Part shown: positions 34,027 through 41,664 of the stretch, piece after piece | Numbering within the stretch: position 1 is the stretch's first letter | Layout of the letters: every line of letters begins with the position of its first letter | DNA from: an uncultured Prevotellaceae bacterium | GTDB taxonomy: Bacteria; Bacteroidota; Bacteroidia; Bacteroidales; Bacteroidaceae | Assembly (NCBI GenBank): GCA_902776685.1 | Contig: CACYRB010000009.1 | Location: 1-43,198, forward strand | Direction of reading: 5' to 3' | DNA length: 43,198 bases | Notes under the pieces: model-generated | What the model was told of the DNA's origin: nothing | The model's input: the letters and a program-made list of their open reading frames with translations, nothing else | Databases searched by the model: none | Translations under genes and position numbers: made by a program

Positions 34027-34426
34027 GGGGTTGACTGGATTTGACAGCGGGCAGGAATGGTACGTAAGCACGCGGAGGCTCGTTGGCTACCTCCTTAATC
34101 CGAGTGAACAAAAAATTAATTGGCGAAAACAACTACGCTCTCGCTGCTTAGTCGAAGCACAGTAGACTGAAGCTTTATTCTCCTACCAGGTAGGAGAACG
34201 AGACATCGCTCAAGAGTCGTTGTTCCGAGACTTACTTGACCCAGCGGTGCAGCAAAAATCGGGAATAGCCTGCGGAAAGCCTCGTGCCACAGGTGAAGCT
34301 TTAGAGGATAAGGCATCGGATTGGTGGTCCAGGTCTTGCCGGTGCACGAAAATGAAGTCTGGAATAAGCGTGTAGAAAGCGTATGGTTTCCCCGTTTGGA
34401 CGCGGGTTCGACTCCCTCCAGCTCCA
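34027..34426 (+). ncRNA. ssrA: tmRNA 1 (tag GENNYALAA)
   Basis: One-piece tmRNA of about 400 nt that rescues stalled ribosomes and tags the peptide for proteolysis. The acceptor GGGGTTG (34027-34033) pairs with CAGCTCC (34419-34425), including the G3-U70 wobble read by alanyl-tRNA synthetase. The discriminator is A34426 and CCA is not encoded. The tag frame at 34122-34151 reads GENNYALAA-stop, the tag I know from Prevotella and Porphyromonas relatives. Helices such as TTCTCCTACC-AGGTAGGAGAA are intact. The T-stem (34402-34406 with 34414-34418) carries one C-U mismatch (34403 x 34417), unusual for this domain. Strong promoter upstream and terminator downstream. Confidence 0.96.
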
Positions 34427-34473
34427 CAGACATATACTGATTTCCAGTATTTTACAGAAAAACCTCCCCCAAA

Positions 34474-34514
34474 ACCTCCCCCTAACAATTCAGTTATGGG
34501 GGAGGTCTTTTTTT
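34474..34514 (+). terminator. Rho-independent terminator of tmRNA 1
   Basis: A 9-bp perfect stem ACCTCCCCC (34474-34482) / GGGGGAGGT (34498-34506) followed by CTTTTTTT. A duplicate of the left arm (AACCTCCCCC) lies just upstream at about 34461-34470. Confidence 0.92.
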
Positions 34515-34611
34515 GTTAGAATGAACTATTGTTTTTTTTGAGAGTTTTTGATATGCTCTTAAAAATCGTTATATAATTACATGAGAACTTTCATAATTCA
34601 AATTTATTTCT

Positions 34612-34619
34612 TACCTTTG
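34612..34619 (+). promoter_or_regulatory. Promoter -7 element of tmRNA 2
   Basis: TACCTTTG (34612-34619), identical to the tmRNA 1 element, with TTTC (34589-34592) at 19 nt as a near-consensus -33. It is 14 nt before the mature 5-prime end, so tmRNA 2 has a much shorter leader than tmRNA 1. Confidence 0.75.
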
Positions 34620-34632
34620 CACTCGTTATCAT

Positions 34633-35029
34633 GGGGGTGACTGGATTTGACGACAAGCCGAAATGGTACGCAAGCATGTGGAGTGAAGACTGTGTTCTCT
34701 TAAATCAAGTCGGTCGAAAAATTAATTGGCAACAATGAGTATGCTCTCGCTGCCTAATCGAAGTATAGTAGATTAAGAGCTTAATTCCGTCACAAGGTGA
34801 CAGAACGAGACGTCGCTCCGAGGATGTTGTTCCGAATCCAGAGATTAAGCGGCGCAGGTTAAATCGGAAATAATCAGATTGAGCCTCGACAATCTGGTGA
34901 ATAATTAGAGGATAAGGATGCAGTTGGTGGCTCAGGTCTTGCTGCATCACAAAAACAAAGGCTGAGATAAGCATGTAGAAAACGTATGGTTTCCTTGTGC
35001 GGACCGGAGTTCGATTCTCCGCACTTCCA
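34633..35029 (+). ncRNA. ssrA: tmRNA 2 (tag GNNEYALAA), divergent tandem copy
   Basis: A second complete one-piece tmRNA of about 397 nt. The acceptor GGGGGTG (34633-34639) pairs with CACTTCC (35022-35028), keeping G3-U70. The discriminator is A35029. The T-stem CGGAG/CTCCG is perfect. The tag frame at 34728-34757 reads GNNEYALAA-stop, with the same composition as tag 1 but Glu moved from position 2 to 4. The start region AAAAATTAATTGGC matches copy 1. Helices are kept by paired changes (CTCCTACC/GGTAGGAG becomes GTCAC/GTGAC; TCCAG/CTGGA becomes CTCAG/CTGAG; GCATCGG/CCGGTGC becomes GATGCAG/CTGCATC), which argues for a functional RNA, not a decaying duplicate. Confidence 0.95.
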
Positions 35030-35039
35030 CCGAAACAAG

Positions 35040-35068
35040 CCGAATAATGTTTGGATTGCATTATTCGG
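35040..35068 (+). terminator. Terminator of tmRNA 2
   Basis: A 10-bp perfect stem CCGAATAATG (35040-35049) / CATTATTCGG (35059-35068), followed by a T-rich stretch (TTTAGTCATTTTT). Confidence 0.8.
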
Positions 35069-35154
35069 TTTAGTCATTTTTATGTATTTGTTTATTGGCG
35101 ATTCTTTTTTGTTTAGTCGTTTCAGTGAGACTTCGCTATCATTCATACTCATTG

Positions 35155-35162
35155 TAATTTTG
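35155..35162 (+). promoter_or_regulatory. -7 element TAATTTTG of the DUF3853 gene
   Basis: TAATTTTG ends 19 nt before ATG 35182. No clear -33 element is visible at the expected spacing. Confidence 0.5.
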
Positions 35163-35181
35163 CAAAAAAATTAGCAGATCA

Positions 35182-35532
35182 ATGAGTAAGAAAAAGGAAA
35201 TAGTCAAGTTGGTAATAGAACAACTGTTAACCTGCAATGCTAGAATTGCAGAAGCACTCGAAGTATTGTATGAGGATGAAGATAATTCTCCAAAACAAGA
35301 AATGGCAATAGTCAAACTGAGCGAGAATCGGCAACTCAAAGGGTTAGCGGGTATCGCTGAAATTTTTAGTTGTTCTATCGCCACCGCTTCCAGAATAAAA
35401 AAGAGTGGTATAATAGACCCTGCTATATCTCAAATTGGCAGAACTTTTGTAGTTGATGAAGCGAAGGCCTTAGAGCTTGCAAAATTGAACAAGAAGAAAA
35501 ATCGTTCTCTTGGGAGAAAACATTCTGTTTAG
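35182..35532 (+). CDS. DUF3853-family protein (helix-turn-helix-like)
   Basis: A 116-residue protein. The C-terminal half matches the DUF3853 pattern of Bacteroidetes mobile elements: LKGLAGIAEIFSCSIATASRIKKSGIIDPAISQIGRTFVVDEAKALELAK (about 53-102). That core resembles a winged or excisionase-like helix-turn-helix. The N-terminal half is acidic and helical, and the C-terminus ends in a basic KKKNRSLGRKHS. These proteins are usually small DNA-binding or element-maintenance factors; the exact role is not established. It directly follows tmRNA 2, on the same strand and with its own promoter. Confidence 0.82.
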   Translation: MSKKKEIVKLVIEQLLTCNARIAEALEVLYEDEDNSPKQEMAIVKLSENRQLKGLAGIAEIFSCSIATASRIKKSGIIDPAISQIGRTFVVDEAKALELAKLNKKKNRSLGRKHSV

Positions 35533-35879
35533 CGGGAAATATATGCGAATGATAAAGAATCATACCAACAGACATACTTGTACCATTGGCTTTTTAGATG
35601 ACAACCCGTTGACACACAGAAGGAATCCTAACAGGAGTAGTCATCTTCCGTATTGCCATTTTTTGCATTTTTTTCTTTTTCTATATACTTTTGCCTTTTG
35701 AATAGGTGGTTTAACTTTTTGAACACAAATGCAAAGATAGTGAATTCCTCCTATCTTATAATGATGTGTAACGATATTTTGAGATAATTTATGAGATAAG
35801 TCGTATACAAAGCCCACCCTCTTCTGCCATATTGAATAGAAAAGGATGGGAAAATTGATGAAAACTGCTGAGGAAGCAA
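35533..35879. other. 347-bp gene-free AT-rich region
   Basis: No credible gene. It lies between the DUF3853 stop and the end of the minus-strand island operon. A TATCTTTG-like element on the minus strand (35732-35739) has no -33 partner and would point back over the DUF3853 gene. No integrase, att repeat or tRNA was recognised. Confidence 0.6.
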
Positions 35880-36437
35880 CTATTCATTTGTATATTCAAC
35901 CTTCGAAGGAATCTTCAAGACTGGTATTTTTATGTTTGATGGGATTTCATATTTGTTTTTGTGAATTTGTATTATAGTATTATACATAAATCCATCGATA
36001 AAATAATTCTTCTTCATACCGTTTTTCCCAGAAACCATAACGCTCAAAGGTCTCTCTTCATTTGGATTATAATAGACGGAATCCAATGAGTATATATCGC
36101 GATCAAAGCGGAATTCATGTGTGGCATCAACCAGATAAATACGATCAATCTGCATCTTCGTACTATCATCGCACACTAATAGCCAAAACAAGGAAGGATC
36201 AGACTCGAATACAAGTGGATAGGATAATAAATATCCACCTGTCGCGACAGAGAATTTTCTCTCAGTGATCTTACGGGATAGCTCTATTGATTGCTTATCG
36301 CGCCCGCCATTTGCTTGTAAGGTGCAATTAGGCAAACAAGAATCCTCCAACAAATAGTTAGAGTCATCTGACATACAGCTGCTTAGTGCAATAATGACTA
36401 CTGAGATAACAGCAGCAAATGATTTCTTTTCTTTCAT
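35880..36437 (-). CDS. Uncharacterised lipoprotein
   Basis: A 185-residue lipoprotein with lipobox LSSC (cysteine at about residue 21), then a serine/asparagine linker and a beta-rich domain (FSVATGGYLLSYPLVFESDPSLFWLLVCDD, IDRIYLVDATHEFRFDRDIYSLDSVYYN, LSVMVSGKNGMKKNYFIDGFMYN). No family recognised. It is the last gene of a minus-strand run, 36 nt after the zinc-ribbon membrane protein A, and probably outer-membrane anchored. Confidence 0.7.
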   Translation of the reverse strand: MKEKKSFAAVISVVIIALSSCMSDDSNYLLEDSCLPNCTLQANGGRDKQSIELSRKITERKFSVATGGYLLSYPLVFESDPSLFWLLVCDDSTKMQIDRIYLVDATHEFRFDRDIYSLDSVYYNPNEERPLSVMVSGKNGMKKNYFIDGFMYNTIIQIHKNKYEIPSNIKIPVLKIPSKVEYTNE

Positions 36438-36473
36438 AACAGATAAGTTTTGGGTAATACTTTATGTGATTAT

Positions 36474-36887
36474 TTATTCAGTAGGTGTTTCTGCCACTCT
36501 TTGCCAGAATTGTTCGTCAAGTTCTTGCTCTTCTTTAGTTTTCTCATATTGATGTTTCCGGAAAAAGGTGCCACAATGTACACATATATCATTCCGAGTA
36601 GGAGCTATCGTGTCACTCTTCTCAACACAATAATGAGTCAATCCATTAGGACAACGGTATTGTGAATGTGAGAATCTGTATATAGTACAATGAGGTTCCA
36701 TGACTGTTTTTCGGTTATCAAACTCGGGATTTTGGTAACATCGTTTCAGACTGAAAACCACCATTAAAATAAGAATGACAACTATGTAAAATAGGCCAAC
36801 TCGTAGGCATCCGCTTTCATCATCTAAAATCGCCCAACCGATAAATACGACAAAGGCAAAAAGACAGAAGTACACCATAGTATTCAT
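36474..36887 (-). CDS. Two-TM zinc-ribbon protein A
   Basis: A 137-residue protein with two membrane segments (about 4-22 and 30-48), then a cytoplasmic domain. That domain has a Y-R-C-x3-G ... C-V-E-K-S-D ... C-V-H-C-G pattern (about 78-106) and a charged helical tail KTKEEQELDEQFWQRVAE. It is paralogous to the gene at 40766-41215: both have R-C-x2-G, a Y/V-x-K/E-x segment, P-(N)-x-x-x-C-x-H-C-G and the K-T-(E/K)-x-E-L-(E/D) tail. The cysteines and histidines could hold a zinc ion. Function unknown. Confidence 0.7.
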   Translation of the reverse strand: MNTMVYFCLFAFVVFIGWAILDDESGCLRVGLFYIVVILILMVVFSLKRCYQNPEFDNRKTVMEPHCTIYRFSHSQYRCPNGLTHYCVEKSDTIAPTRNDICVHCGTFFRKHQYEKTKEEQELDEQFWQRVAETPTE

Positions 36888-36930
36888 TTTTGGATTTTTA
36901 TTTTGATTCTTTATAATCAGAATAGTATAA

Positions 36931-39120
36931 CTACAGGAGGTCTTCTATATCCTCAAAAACATCTGGATTATCAGCAGGATATAGCCTGACTGCTTTAACC
37001 GCAGCGATCTTAGCACAATTTCTTAACCCGATAGCGTCTTTATTTTCGGCCAACGCCTTCCATTTTAGTGACAATTCTTCGTCCACACACAACCCCTGGT
37101 CTGCCTTACAGTCTACAGCCATTTCCAGTCGATTGATTGCCTCAGTATCTTGAAGCTCTAAGGCTTCATAATACAGGCATCTGGAGTGTTGTATTCTTCC
37201 GTGAGATAATTTCCTCGCTGTTGCATAGAACGCTTTTTTTTGATCTTCTAATCCTGCCGTTCCACAAATACTTGCAAAAGTGAGGAAGGTAGAATAACTT
37301 GCAGAAGATGGTACTGGCTTTTCAGTCGCTTCATTTATTATATCTAATGCAACATCAAGTAGACCAGAATCATAAGCAAACCATGCCGATTCGGCTGCTA
37401 TCTCCAAAGCATTGTCGCCACTCGTTTCAGCAGCCTGTTTCCATGTCCTTACAGCATTTTCTACTTGACCAAGCTTACTATACACAAGACCAAGGCTTGA
37501 AAAGACGAAGCACGCTTCATCAGATGCGCGAACCTGATTCAAGCATTCCAAACACAGGCTTTTTGCATTCTCATAATGACCTTCAGCTATAGCAACATCT
37601 GTCTTTATTCGGTATGCTTGTCTGATTAGGTCTACAGCAAAGACAGATGCAGGAATTTCTTCTTCAGAACCAAAGATTTCTTTTACCTTGGTAACAACAG
37701 CATTAGACACGTTTACATATTTTCTTATCTGCTCTAGTACTGCTTCAGTATATGCACAGCTCAGGACATATTCATGTGTTGCACAGTATGTAGAAGCTAT
37801 AGCAAGATATTGACTAACTCTAGCACCGAATGAAAACTGTGGGCCATCTGCAGGGCATAAGTCAATTGCGAGGGTGTTTAAGTTGACTGCGGTCTGCGTC
37901 GCTCCATTGGCAAGGCATGTCATCACCCTTGAACTATAGAACACTGCGAGATCACCATTGGTAGTCGCTCCATATAGTGTTCTTAACTGTCGCATATAGG
38001 CTCCATATTCGTTATTACCCTCTTCATAAAGACCATGAAAGTCGTAAAACCTAGAACGTCTGCTGTAGATATATGGTAGTGTGTGGTTGTAAAGACGCCA
38101 GCTAACCAGTTCGGCTTCTTCAAAAGTCAAAATTCCTAACTCTAATTCGTCACATAACTCGGCCTCCACCAAGGTTTTCATAATATATAACTCGGAGTAT
38201 CTTGGCAGATTGCAGCTTGTTAATCTTGAAAGCCATTTCCGGCATGTGTCTTTTTTGCGTAAGGCGAGGCAGATATTACAAATTTTAAGTATGACTTCTG
38301 CGTTTTCAACACAACCGTCACCATGTAATAACAAATTGGTGTCCCACGCTAGTTTTAGATAAAATAAGGCCTCCCCAAATAGGGCCTGATTCAACAATAT
38401 GTCAGACTTTACTATAAAGACATCAACTTCCGAATCGGTTATGCCTTGTCTGATGGCAATTTTTTTTGCCTCTTCAATGTATCTACTGGCACCTTCATAT
38501 TCGAAAACCTGATTATGAATAGAGGCAAATGCAAGACAAATCTGGGCATATACTGTTGAGCCTTGTTTAACATGTAATTGGGCATACCCTAGGATTTTGT
38601 AAATTGGTAAGTCATAGAGTTGATGACTACCACCTATACCCTTAGTAACTCCAACGAGTTTTGCAATGTTTATAGCAAGCCTACCATATGAGTTTGCATC
38701 TTTTCCAAAGTCCAAGCAATCTTTACTCTGGTAATACTTTAAGACGGCAAAACCTATTCTCACATACGGTATTTTTTCAAGTATATCATGTGATGGGGTT
38801 GTGGTTGTCAAATCGACGAGTCTTTCCATGATTCCTGACATCGGATCATTTTCAATCTCGATGTTGCTTATTATGTTTGCGAACTCATCAATTGCTTTGA
38901 TTTCATCGCCGACAACCTCAATCCAAGAACCAAGTGACAGGCTGTCAATTTCCATTTGAACTTGATATGGTTGTTCTGAAAAACAGGCTTCAATGACAGT
39001 GAATAGGTTGTGAACCTTAATACCAGGCTCTGTACAAAGCCTATTAATGAGAACAAGCAATTTTTTTGATAGTGGCTGGAATTGTTCCAGTTTCTCTATG
39101 ATTTCAGTTTTGTAGTTCAT
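36931..39120 (-). CDS. Large TPR-like helical repeat protein
   Basis: A 729-residue cytoplasmic protein without signal peptide or membrane segment. Most of it is helical hairpins of about 34-40 residues that look like degenerate tetratricopeptide repeats (ICLAFASIHNQVFEYEGASRYIEEAKKIAIRQG; SLCLECLNQVRASDEACFVFSSLGLVYSKLGQVENAVRTWKQAAETSGD, about 185-225 and 555-605). The N-terminal 130 residues differ and may be a separate adaptor domain. No catalytic motif. It is the only large cytoplasmic protein of the island and sits between membrane genes, so a scaffold or sensor role for them is possible but unproven. Confidence 0.7.
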   Translation of the reverse strand: MNYKTEIIEKLEQFQPLSKKLLVLINRLCTEPGIKVHNLFTVIEACFSEQPYQVQMEIDSLSLGSWIEVVGDEIKAIDEFANIISNIEIENDPMSGIMERLVDLTTTTPSHDILEKIPYVRIGFAVLKYYQSKDCLDFGKDANSYGRLAINIAKLVGVTKGIGGSHQLYDLPIYKILGYAQLHVKQGSTVYAQICLAFASIHNQVFEYEGASRYIEEAKKIAIRQGITDSEVDVFIVKSDILLNQALFGEALFYLKLAWDTNLLLHGDGCVENAEVILKICNICLALRKKDTCRKWLSRLTSCNLPRYSELYIMKTLVEAELCDELELGILTFEEAELVSWRLYNHTLPYIYSRRSRFYDFHGLYEEGNNEYGAYMRQLRTLYGATTNGDLAVFYSSRVMTCLANGATQTAVNLNTLAIDLCPADGPQFSFGARVSQYLAIASTYCATHEYVLSCAYTEAVLEQIRKYVNVSNAVVTKVKEIFGSEEEIPASVFAVDLIRQAYRIKTDVAIAEGHYENAKSLCLECLNQVRASDEACFVFSSLGLVYSKLGQVENAVRTWKQAAETSGDNALEIAAESAWFAYDSGLLDVALDIINEATEKPVPSSASYSTFLTFASICGTAGLEDQKKAFYATARKLSHGRIQHSRCLYYEALELQDTEAINRLEMAVDCKADQGLCVDEELSLKWKALAENKDAIGLRNCAKIAAVKAVRLYPADNPDVFEDIEDLL

Positions 39121-39186
39121 ATTATTACTGTTTATTGATATTTTTATATGTTATTCATCAATGAATACCTGGTTCAACGCTTCCTG

Positions 39187-39792
39187 TTACAAATTTGTGT
39201 TGTCAATTGGCGTTGTGTCATGGATCCGAGGCTTCCAGTTGTCATCAACAAGTTCCCCATCCAGAGAGTAAACTTGGCCATCAGCACCTTTGATTAAATC
39301 CACAAGAATACCATAATACGGTTGTTGGATGATTGAATAATCCTTGTGAATTTTCATTATCAAACTCAACCTGTTATAAATAGAAATGCTATCTTTGTCT
39401 TTAATCTGAAGGAAATAAAAATCTTGATAGTCTTCGGAATATGACGAATAATAGCACTCTATCTGACTCCGCAGGTTTACGGTGTCTAGCCGCTCACCAT
39501 CCTCCCAATGCAGCCACAATGGACTGTAGATCACCACATGGTCTGAGTCTATATTCTTAACGTGAATTTTACCGAAAAACAAATATAAGAAGAATAAAAT
39601 GTAGAACAGCCAACCGATGACATGAATATCCTTTCTTATCTGTGAATAATCATCAAAAAGGAACTTGGATAGAACGATTACTATCCATAGGCTCATTGCG
39701 ACATATGCGCTGATCGTCCGATAGTTATCCAACAGCAACAAGACTCCTACACCTGTGGTGATATAGCCTAAAAACCGAATCATTGTAATCAT
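39187..39792 (-). CDS. Uncharacterised membrane protein
   Basis: A 201-residue protein with about three membrane segments in the first 80 residues. The soluble domain has beta-rich stretches (HVVIYSPLWLHWEDGERLDTVNLRSQIECYYSSYSEDYQDFYFLQIKD...PYYGILVDLIKGADGQVYSLDGELVDDNWKPRI). No family recognised. The start is ATG 39790-39792, in the sequence GTACAATTATG shared with other island genes. The upstream CAATAAACTGT motif also occurs before the TPR gene, 66 nt downstream. Confidence 0.65.
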   Translation of the reverse strand: MITMIRFLGYITTGVGVLLLLDNYRTISAYVAMSLWIVIVLSKFLFDDYSQIRKDIHVIGWLFYILFFLYLFFGKIHVKNIDSDHVVIYSPLWLHWEDGERLDTVNLRSQIECYYSSYSEDYQDFYFLQIKDKDSISIYNRLSLIMKIHKDYSIIQQPYYGILVDLIKGADGQVYSLDGELVDDNWKPRIHDTTPIDNTNL

Positions 39793-39856
39793 AATTGTAC
39801 AGTTTATTGTTATTGTTTAAATCACATCTTCGTCTTAATAGATAAATTTTTCTATA

Positions 39857-39895
39857 AGGAGTACCATAATCCATATCACGATTCATGGTACTCCT
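39857..39895 (-). terminator. Terminator-like hairpin after the PAP2 phosphatase gene
   Basis: An 11-bp perfect stem AGGAGTACCAT (39857-39867) / ATGGTACTCCT (39885-39895), extendable inward by GATT/AATC pairs. It is 18 nt after the stop. The T-run is poor, so it may be a stabilising 3-prime hairpin. Confidence 0.6.
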
Positions 39896-39912
39896 AGTTA
39901 GAGCCATCGGTA

Positions 39913-40707
39913 TCAGTCAACTCCCCTGGGCAAACGTCTGGTCTGGTGATATGATGTTGCCTTTTGCATTTCTAATAGTTTCTTGAACTCTACCTTTGCC
40001 CTATTCAGCTGTTGAATAAATTCGTCGCAATTCATTAGAGCTGGTAAGACCAAGGCACCTACTAACTGACCAGCCTTCACGTCTGAGTACCAGTGGAATG
40101 ATAGGATCCATCTCGAATCTCCAAAGGAGAGTCCTCGTTTATACAATTCGTTTTGTCTTGAAAGATTAATGCTAGCCAAAGTCATTGCTACTGCCACGCC
40201 GATTGCACTGTGACCAGACACATAACTGCCATTGTTACGGAGAGCATCTTCATCTTCGGGAACCCCGGTTGAGCCTCTTGGTCCAGAAAACAGTACGTAT
40301 GGGCGAACTCGGTTCCACTTAGACTTAGAGAGTCTTGTGCTATAACTGCCAACATCCTCGCGCATCGTATCGATGAGTTTATAGATTTCAGGAGTTTTTT
40401 CCTTGGATAAAGTCGTGCCAAATGCTTCTGAGAAAACTGCACAAAGATTGCTGGTACTGCAATCGGCATCCTGCACAGCTTGTTTACCTCGCTCAGTATT
40501 ACGAAGTGTTTTCCCATAATAGAACATTTGAATATCATGCTCGAATAACAGACTGCCAAAAGCCGGTGGTGGCCCGATAAAAACAGTATCTTTAAGTGCT
40601 TGGTCTATACTCAGGAAATGGAGTTCATTTCCTTGTTCTTGTCCTTGTGAAGCTATTGCTACGAATAGCGTCCACATCATTGCAAATCGAAATTTGATAG
40701 TTTTCAT
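39913..40707 (-). CDS. Exported PAP2/class A acid phosphatase (PhoN-like)
   Basis: A 264-residue protein with a signal peptide (to about residue 22). All three phosphatase motifs of the PAP2/class A family are visible: K-x6-R-P (K128-P136), GSYVSGHS (160-167, Val in place of the usual Pro) and S-R-x5-H-x3-D (S198-D209). It would hydrolyse phosphomonoesters, or lipid-linked or nucleotide phosphates, in the periplasm. The start context CGTACAATTATG is shared with other island genes. A hairpin follows the stop. It is not obviously linked to a phosphate regulon. Confidence 0.88.
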   Translation of the reverse strand: MKTIKFRFAMMWTLFVAIASQGQEQGNELHFLSIDQALKDTVFIGPPPAFGSLLFEHDIQMFYYGKTLRNTERGKQAVQDADCSTSNLCAVFSEAFGTTLSKEKTPEIYKLIDTMREDVGSYSTRLSKSKWNRVRPYVLFSGPRGSTGVPEDEDALRNNGSYVSGHSAIGVAVAMTLASINLSRQNELYKRGLSFGDSRWILSFHWYSDVKAGQLVGALVLPALMNCDEFIQQLNRAKVEFKKLLEMQKATSYHQTRRLPRGVD

Positions 40708-40765
40708 AATTGTACGAGTTAAATTTAATTCTGTAAATAATCAAGTAAGCACATTCGTCTTGAGC

Positions 40766-41215
40766 CTATAGTGGGCTATTCATATAGTCTATCATTCGTT
40801 CTGCTTCAAGTTCTTTCTCTGTTTTCCTACAAGAAGAATCACAATGATGAATCAATGTCTTCCCACAGTGCAAACATGGAGTCTGTTCGTTTGGCTCCAT
40901 CTTACGTTCAGTTTTCACCACAGTATACCTAGGAGGTTCACCAGTCTTACATCGTAACGTCGAATCGACCATCTGATATTTGGTTCGACCTTCGTCACAA
41001 ATAACGAAACATGAGGAAATCACAGGCTCACGTTTAAATACTTCTATCTTTGCGTGCCAACATAACAGGAATCCTATGGTTAAAAATAATAAAACAACAC
41101 ATGAACCTAACCGTTCTGACCATTCGCCATCTGACCATCCTATAATAATAGCGAATAGTAAGATACTACCATAAATGCCGAAAAGATACATGCCGGCGAT
41201 TGCTCCTTCATACAT
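40766..41215 (-). CDS. Two-TM zinc-ribbon protein B
   Basis: A 149-residue paralogue of the protein at 36474-36887. It has two membrane segments (about 8-27 and 36-53), then TLRCKTGEPPRYTVVKTERKMEPNEQTPCLHCGKTL (about 85-120) and a tail KTEKELEAERMIDYMN. The C-x-H-C-G plus further C/H residues suggest a zinc site on the soluble side. Unlike most neighbours it has a Shine-Dalgarno-like AAGGAG about 9 nt before ATG 41213-41215. Function unknown. Confidence 0.68.
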   Translation of the reverse strand: MYEGAIAGMYLFGIYGSILLFAIIIGWSDGEWSERLGSCVVLLFLTIGFLLCWHAKIEVFKREPVISSCFVICDEGRTKYQMVDSTLRCKTGEPPRYTVVKTERKMEPNEQTPCLHCGKTLIHHCDSSCRKTEKELEAERMIDYMNSPL

Positions 41216-41324
41216 TAGTCAGCTCCTTTTTTTTAGTGAATTACCTTTTGTCTATAAGCAAAAATCTCCGATGAGGTCACGATAAGCACAGTATAATACT
41301 GCTTTCCTTTATAACTTCCTGTAC

Positions 41325-41357
41325 CCAACTGGTATGGGTACAGGAAGATTTTGGTGG
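41325..41357 (-). terminator. Terminator-like hairpin after the 72-aa exported peptide gene
   Basis: A 12-bp perfect stem CTTCCTGTACCC (41325-41336) / GGGTACAGGAAG (41346-41357) with a 9-nt loop, starting 9 nt after the stop. No long T-run follows on the minus strand. Confidence 0.7.
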
Positions 41358-41366
41358 AACTAAAAG

Positions 41367-41585
41367 TTAAATATCTGGGAATGGGTATATCCCTGCCTCC
41401 AGCTGCACAGGCCAGCTGGGATATTTCGGACTAATAGTTTGGTCCTGTGAGATGGGCCATGATGGAGCCTTCGTCACCTCTTTGGGGAAGGGGTACTTTC
41501 CATTGGGAAAATGGATCTCACTTGCCGAGATTGACATGGCACCTATCGTCGCCATTGTCATCAAAATAAACAGTTTTTTCTTCAT
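41367..41585 (-). CDS. Small exported Pro/Trp-rich peptide (72 aa)
   Basis: A 72-residue precursor: signal peptide MKKKLFILMTMATIGAMSIS (cleavage near residue 20-22), then about 50 mature residues with four short motifs in mirror order: YPFP (31-34), PSWP (41-44), PSWP (56-59), YPFP (67-70). There are no cysteines. The start context ATTACAATTATG matches other island genes, and a strong hairpin follows the stop. No family recognised. Candidate roles are an exported effector, an antimicrobial or signalling peptide, or a ligand of the neighbouring exported protein; none is shown. Confidence 0.7.
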   Translation of the reverse strand: MKKKLFILMTMATIGAMSISASEIHFPNGKYPFPKEVTKAPSWPISQDQTISPKYPSWPVQLEAGIYPFPDI

Positions 41586-41664
41586 AATTGTAATGTTTGT
41601 GAAGTTTTTTACGCCTACTCTGCTATGCTATAATCGGTTTTTCGGCATCCCCCGATATTTGTTT

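Noticed and set aside
34116-35152. Several minus-strand open frames of 92-118 codons and mixed short frames across the tmRNA genes
   Set aside because: They are antisense readings of structured RNA genes. The similar look of the frames (W/C-GESN-like segments) comes from the homologous tmRNA ends.
35510-35701. 63-codon plus-strand frame after the DUF3853 gene
   Set aside because: No promoter, composition unlike coding, ends in an AT-rich spacer.
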